This document shows positions 5,788 to 7,230 of a stretch of 7,230 bases of DNA, in pieces. Under the pieces are notes generated by a model. The model was not told where the DNA came from and searched no databases. It saw only the letters and a list, made by a program, of their open reading frames with translations. The stretch lies in contig JAGWZX010000029.1 in the NCBI GenBank assembly GCA_018968805.1, positions 1-7,230 on the forward strand, written 5' to 3'. A program made the translations under genes and the position numbers. Source of the stretch: Patescibacteria group bacterium. Lineage in GTDB: Bacteria; Patescibacteriota; Minisyncoccia; Phycocordibacterales; SIBU01. Every line of letters starts with the position of its first letter. The first letter of the stretch is position 1.

Positions 5788-6715
5788 GTATTTTTGAATT
5801 TTGATTTTTGCCTTTTGAATCATCCAATAAAATATCGACTGCTTTAGTGACGATTGGCAGAATATCGTTGTAGATGTTTAAAGTTATAATGTCCGCCATC
5901 TTAAACCAGCGCGCGTCATCCAAACCGCCAGACGTACCGAGTTTAAGATTGTCAAACCTTGCTTCGGCCAGAAAATAATTAACCTGTTTGCGCAATTTAC
6001 CTTTTTCCGGATCAGAGGCAACATACTCATTGGCGCCAAGCGGTTCTTTAACGTCCACATCCAAACCCAATTCTTCTTTTACCTTGCGAACAGTACCCTG
6101 TTCAAGCGACTCCCCGCCCTCTATTTTACCCTTGGAGAGCGTCCAGTGGCCGAAGATGTCGTGTACGAAGGCCATATATATACCGCTGTCGTGCCTGGCA
6201 AATACAACCGCGCCGACCAACTTAACAACAGCCATCTTTTCGTACGGCACCTCCTCTTTGCGTTTCCTTTTCGACTCGCCGTCTTTACCCGGCTCGCCAA
6301 GTTCTTTGTAGACACTGCCCAGAACGCCATTCACGAATTTACCGCTATTGTCTCCGCCGTAAGTTTTGGCAAGCTCAATGGCTTCATTGATCGCCACTTT
6401 TTCCGGCACCTCCCCCTTGTCAGCAAACAAAAGCTCGTACAGGCCGATACGCAAAATATTGCGGTCGATAATTGAGATTTTTTCCAAAGGCCAGTCAGGC
6501 GCCGCTTTGGAAATGATATTATCGATATTCTCGCGTTTTTCCATGATTGAACGGAGGAGTTTTTTCATGAATGAAGTGTCGCCGATACCGGGCGCGAATT
6601 CGGCCACGTTGCGCTCAAGAACGTCTGTTATTGTGCCTATATCGCGCCGACCATTAAAATCCCACTCAAAGAGGGTTTGGAGAACTGTTGATCTTGCAAG
6701 GTGCCTATTAGCCAT
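5774..6715 (-). CDS. nusB: NusB antitermination factor fused to a Nudix hydrolase domain
   Basis: This is a 313-residue two-domain protein, numbered from the ATG at 6715. The N-terminal domain (about 1-137) is NusB: MANRHLARSTVLQTLFEWDF at the start, then ISIIDRNILRIGLYELLF (80-97) and PEKVAINEAIELAKTYGG (104-121) plus GKFVNGVLG (125-133). NusB with NusE (S10) binds boxA RNA and promotes antitermination and rRNA folding. NusB alone is usually 130-160 residues. After a charged linker (about 140-160, GKDGESKRKRKEE) a Nudix domain begins (about 163-296). Its Nudix box spans 196-218, starting GKIEGGE and ending RKVKEELGL. It keeps the metal-binding EE pair but has Lys where the consensus REUXEE has its first Glu. 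The substrate cannot be told from sequence. There is no stop between the domains. The C-terminal 11 residues come from a low-complexity repeat. An in-frame TTG at 6727 adds four residues and seems less likely than the ATG. No Shine-Dalgarno sequence is seen. Confidence 0.92.
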   Translation of the reverse strand: MANRHLARSTVLQTLFEWDFNGRRDIGTITDVLERNVAEFAPGIGDTSFMKKLLRSIMEKRENIDNIISKAAPDWPLEKISIIDRNILRIGLYELLFADKGEVPEKVAINEAIELAKTYGGDNSGKFVNGVLGSVYKELGEPGKDGESKRKRKEEVPYEKMAVVKLVGAVVFARHDSGIYMAFVHDIFGHWTLSKGKIEGGESLEQGTVRKVKEELGLDVDVKEPLGANEYVASDPEKGKLRKQVNYFLAEARFDNLKLGTSGGLDDARWFKMADIITLNIYNDILPIVTKAVDILLDDSKGKNQNSKIQIKS

Positions 6716-6734
6716 AAATGGCGACAACTGATTT

Positions 6735-6807
6735 CCAATTCCTAATTTCTAATGAAATTTCCATGCCAGTTTGAATTTTAGGCATTTCATTAGAAATTAG
6801 ATATTGG
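6735..6807. repeat. Long AT-rich inverted repeat between rpmF and nusB
   Basis: The arms 6735-6758 and 6784-6807 are reverse complements at 22 of 24 positions, including a perfect 17-base core CTAATTTCTAATGAAAT, around a 25-base loop. The structure fills most of the 120-base gap between the rpmF stop and the nusB ATG. It lacks a GC stem and T-run, so it is not a classical terminator. It could stabilise or separate the rpmF message, be an RNase III substrate, or be a dispersed intergenic repeat. Confidence 0.8.
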
Positions 6808-6835
6808 GCATTGGACACCGCGTTAGCGGAGAGAT

Positions 6836-7057
6836 TTATTGTTTCGATTCCGCGGCGCGTTTTTTCGCCCTTTTTTCGATCTTGGCATGCACATCCAAAA
6901 CCGATCTGCCCTTGTATTTTCCACAAGTTGGGCAAACGACGTGTGGCAGTCGCGTGGCGCCGCACTCGGGACATTTCGAAAAACGCCGGTCTTTCAAAGC
7001 GAAGTGCGAGCGACGATTGTCGCGATGGCTTCGATTGGCGCGCATTCGTACTACCAT
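6836..7057 (-). CDS. rpmF: 50S ribosomal protein bL32, zinc-binding type
   Basis: This small protein of the large ribosomal subunit has 73 residues. It starts MVVRMRANRSHRDNRRSHFA, in which NRRSHxAL is the conserved RNA-binding block. A zinc ribbon follows, with CPEC (C29, C32) and CPTC (C42, C45), so this is the four-cysteine zinc form. The GKYKGRSVLDV segment (46-56) and a basic helix close the protein. The MVVRMR start replaces the common MAVPKR start and is how I recall Parcubacteria bL32. The same frame stays open upstream into the transposase tail, with an in-frame ATG at 7117, but residues before the ATG at 7057 do not look like bL32. No Shine-Dalgarno sequence is present; an extended -10 box lies 10 bases upstream. 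It leads the minus-strand series rpmF, nusB-Nudix, rnc, smc. Confidence 0.93.
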   Translation of the reverse strand: MVVRMRANRSHRDNRRSHFALKDRRFSKCPECGATRLPHVVCPTCGKYKGRSVLDVHAKIEKRAKKRAAESKQ

Positions 7058-7230
7058 AACTGACAAGATTACATCATTTGGAACTAAAATGCAAGATTTT
7101 GCACTAGACGAGTACATCGGTAACAGTTTGTTCGCTTTTGAATAATACTCCCACGGCGTCTGGTAGCCAAGGGTTTGGTGCGGCCGAACGAAGTTGTACT
7201 CGATCAGCCATTCGGTCAGTTTCCGATTGA
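7058..7230 (-). CDS. Transposase C-terminus (IS3/IS481-type integrase core), 5' part outside window
   Basis: From the window edge the minus strand reads NRKLTEWLIEYNFVRPHQTL and continues GYQTPWEYYSKANKLLPMYS before running into rpmF. The pattern WLIEYNxxRPHQxLGYxTPxEYY is the conserved end of DDE integrase-core transposases of the IS3/IS481 type. It follows the catalytic Glu, which lies outside the window. No stop codon occurs between this tail and the rpmF ATG at 7057 and the frames agree, so the open frame formally continues to 6836 as a transposase-bL32 fusion. The native end is probably near the SSAK residues, inside the element's terminal repeat, with the stop lost or supplied by flanking DNA. 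The exact boundary is unknown, and the lower coordinate only marks the base before the rpmF start. Confidence 0.75.
7068..7076 (-). promoter_or_regulatory. Putative extended -10 promoter of rpmF
   Basis: On the minus strand TGA followed by TGTAAT (hexamer 7068-7073, 5 of 6 matches to TATAAT) is an extended -10 ending 10 bases before the rpmF ATG at 7057. A start 6-8 bases downstream would leave a leader of only a few bases. A weak -35-like TTGCAT (7089-7094) lies 15 bp upstream of the hexamer, at the likely edge of the insertion element. Confidence 0.4.
7090..7230 (-). mobile_element. Insertion sequence 3' end, boundary tentative
   Basis: The transposase fragment implies an insertion element entering from the right. 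IS3-type elements usually end in TG...CA. On the plus strand TG at 7090-7091 opens TGCAAGATTTTGCACTAGAC, a candidate terminal repeat containing the near-palindrome GCAAGATTTTGC. The other end is outside the window, so neither the matching repeat nor a target duplication can be checked. The element would stop about 32 bases upstream of rpmF. Confidence 0.4.

Noticed and set aside
6708..6974. 88-codon minus-strand frame over rpmF and the following gap
   Set aside because: It is out of frame with bL32, and its second half is a translation of the AT-rich inverted repeat.
1..7230. CRISPR array, prophage or defence system
   Set aside because: No regularly spaced repeats, phage genes or defence domains are present; the content is housekeeping genes plus one insertion element edge.

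Overview
The window looks like a chromosomal segment from a Patescibacteria (candidate phyla radiation) genome, probably of the Parcubacteria type. This is inferred from protein style recalled from that group, not from a search. The signs are a NusB opening with NRHLARSTVLQTLFEWDF, a bL32 starting MVVRMRANRS instead of the usual MAVPK form, an RNase R without an N-terminal helix-turn-helix region, an SMC of only 771 residues, and almost no Shine-Dalgarno sequences. TGA acts as a stop (end of rnc), so the code appears standard.

Layout. Bases 1-317 (minus) hold most of rpsP (ribosomal protein bS16), whose 3' end lies outside the window. A 95-bp divergent promoter region (318-412) separates it from rnr (RNase R, plus, 413-2362). 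rnr ends at a hairpin terminator and meets smc (minus, 2463-4778) tail to tail. Upstream of smc on the same strand, after a 241-bp gap with a tRNA-like scrap, lie rnc (RNase III, 5020-5709), a nusB-Nudix fusion gene (5774-6715) and rpmF (bL32, 6836-7057). The right edge is the 3' end of an IS3/IS481-type transposase, which reads without a stop into rpmF.

How it fits together. Apart from smc (chromosome organisation) and the mobile element, every gene concerns ribosomes or RNA turnover: two ribosomal proteins, an exoribonuclease, a double-strand endoribonuclease and the rRNA antitermination factor NusB. The minus-strand order rpmF - nusB-Nudix - rnc - smc resembles the rpmF ... rnc-smc neighbourhood of many bacteria with the fatty-acid genes absent. 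Two AT-rich inverted repeats sit in the gaps on either side of nusB-Nudix.

Points worth a second look: the short SMC without a recognisable hinge, the NusB-Nudix fusion, two perfect inverted repeats in rnr and smc that share a 13-base core, -10 boxes placed so close to start codons that the transcripts should be leaderless, the transposase-bL32 junction, and an Asp-to-Asn change at a metal-binding position of RNase III.
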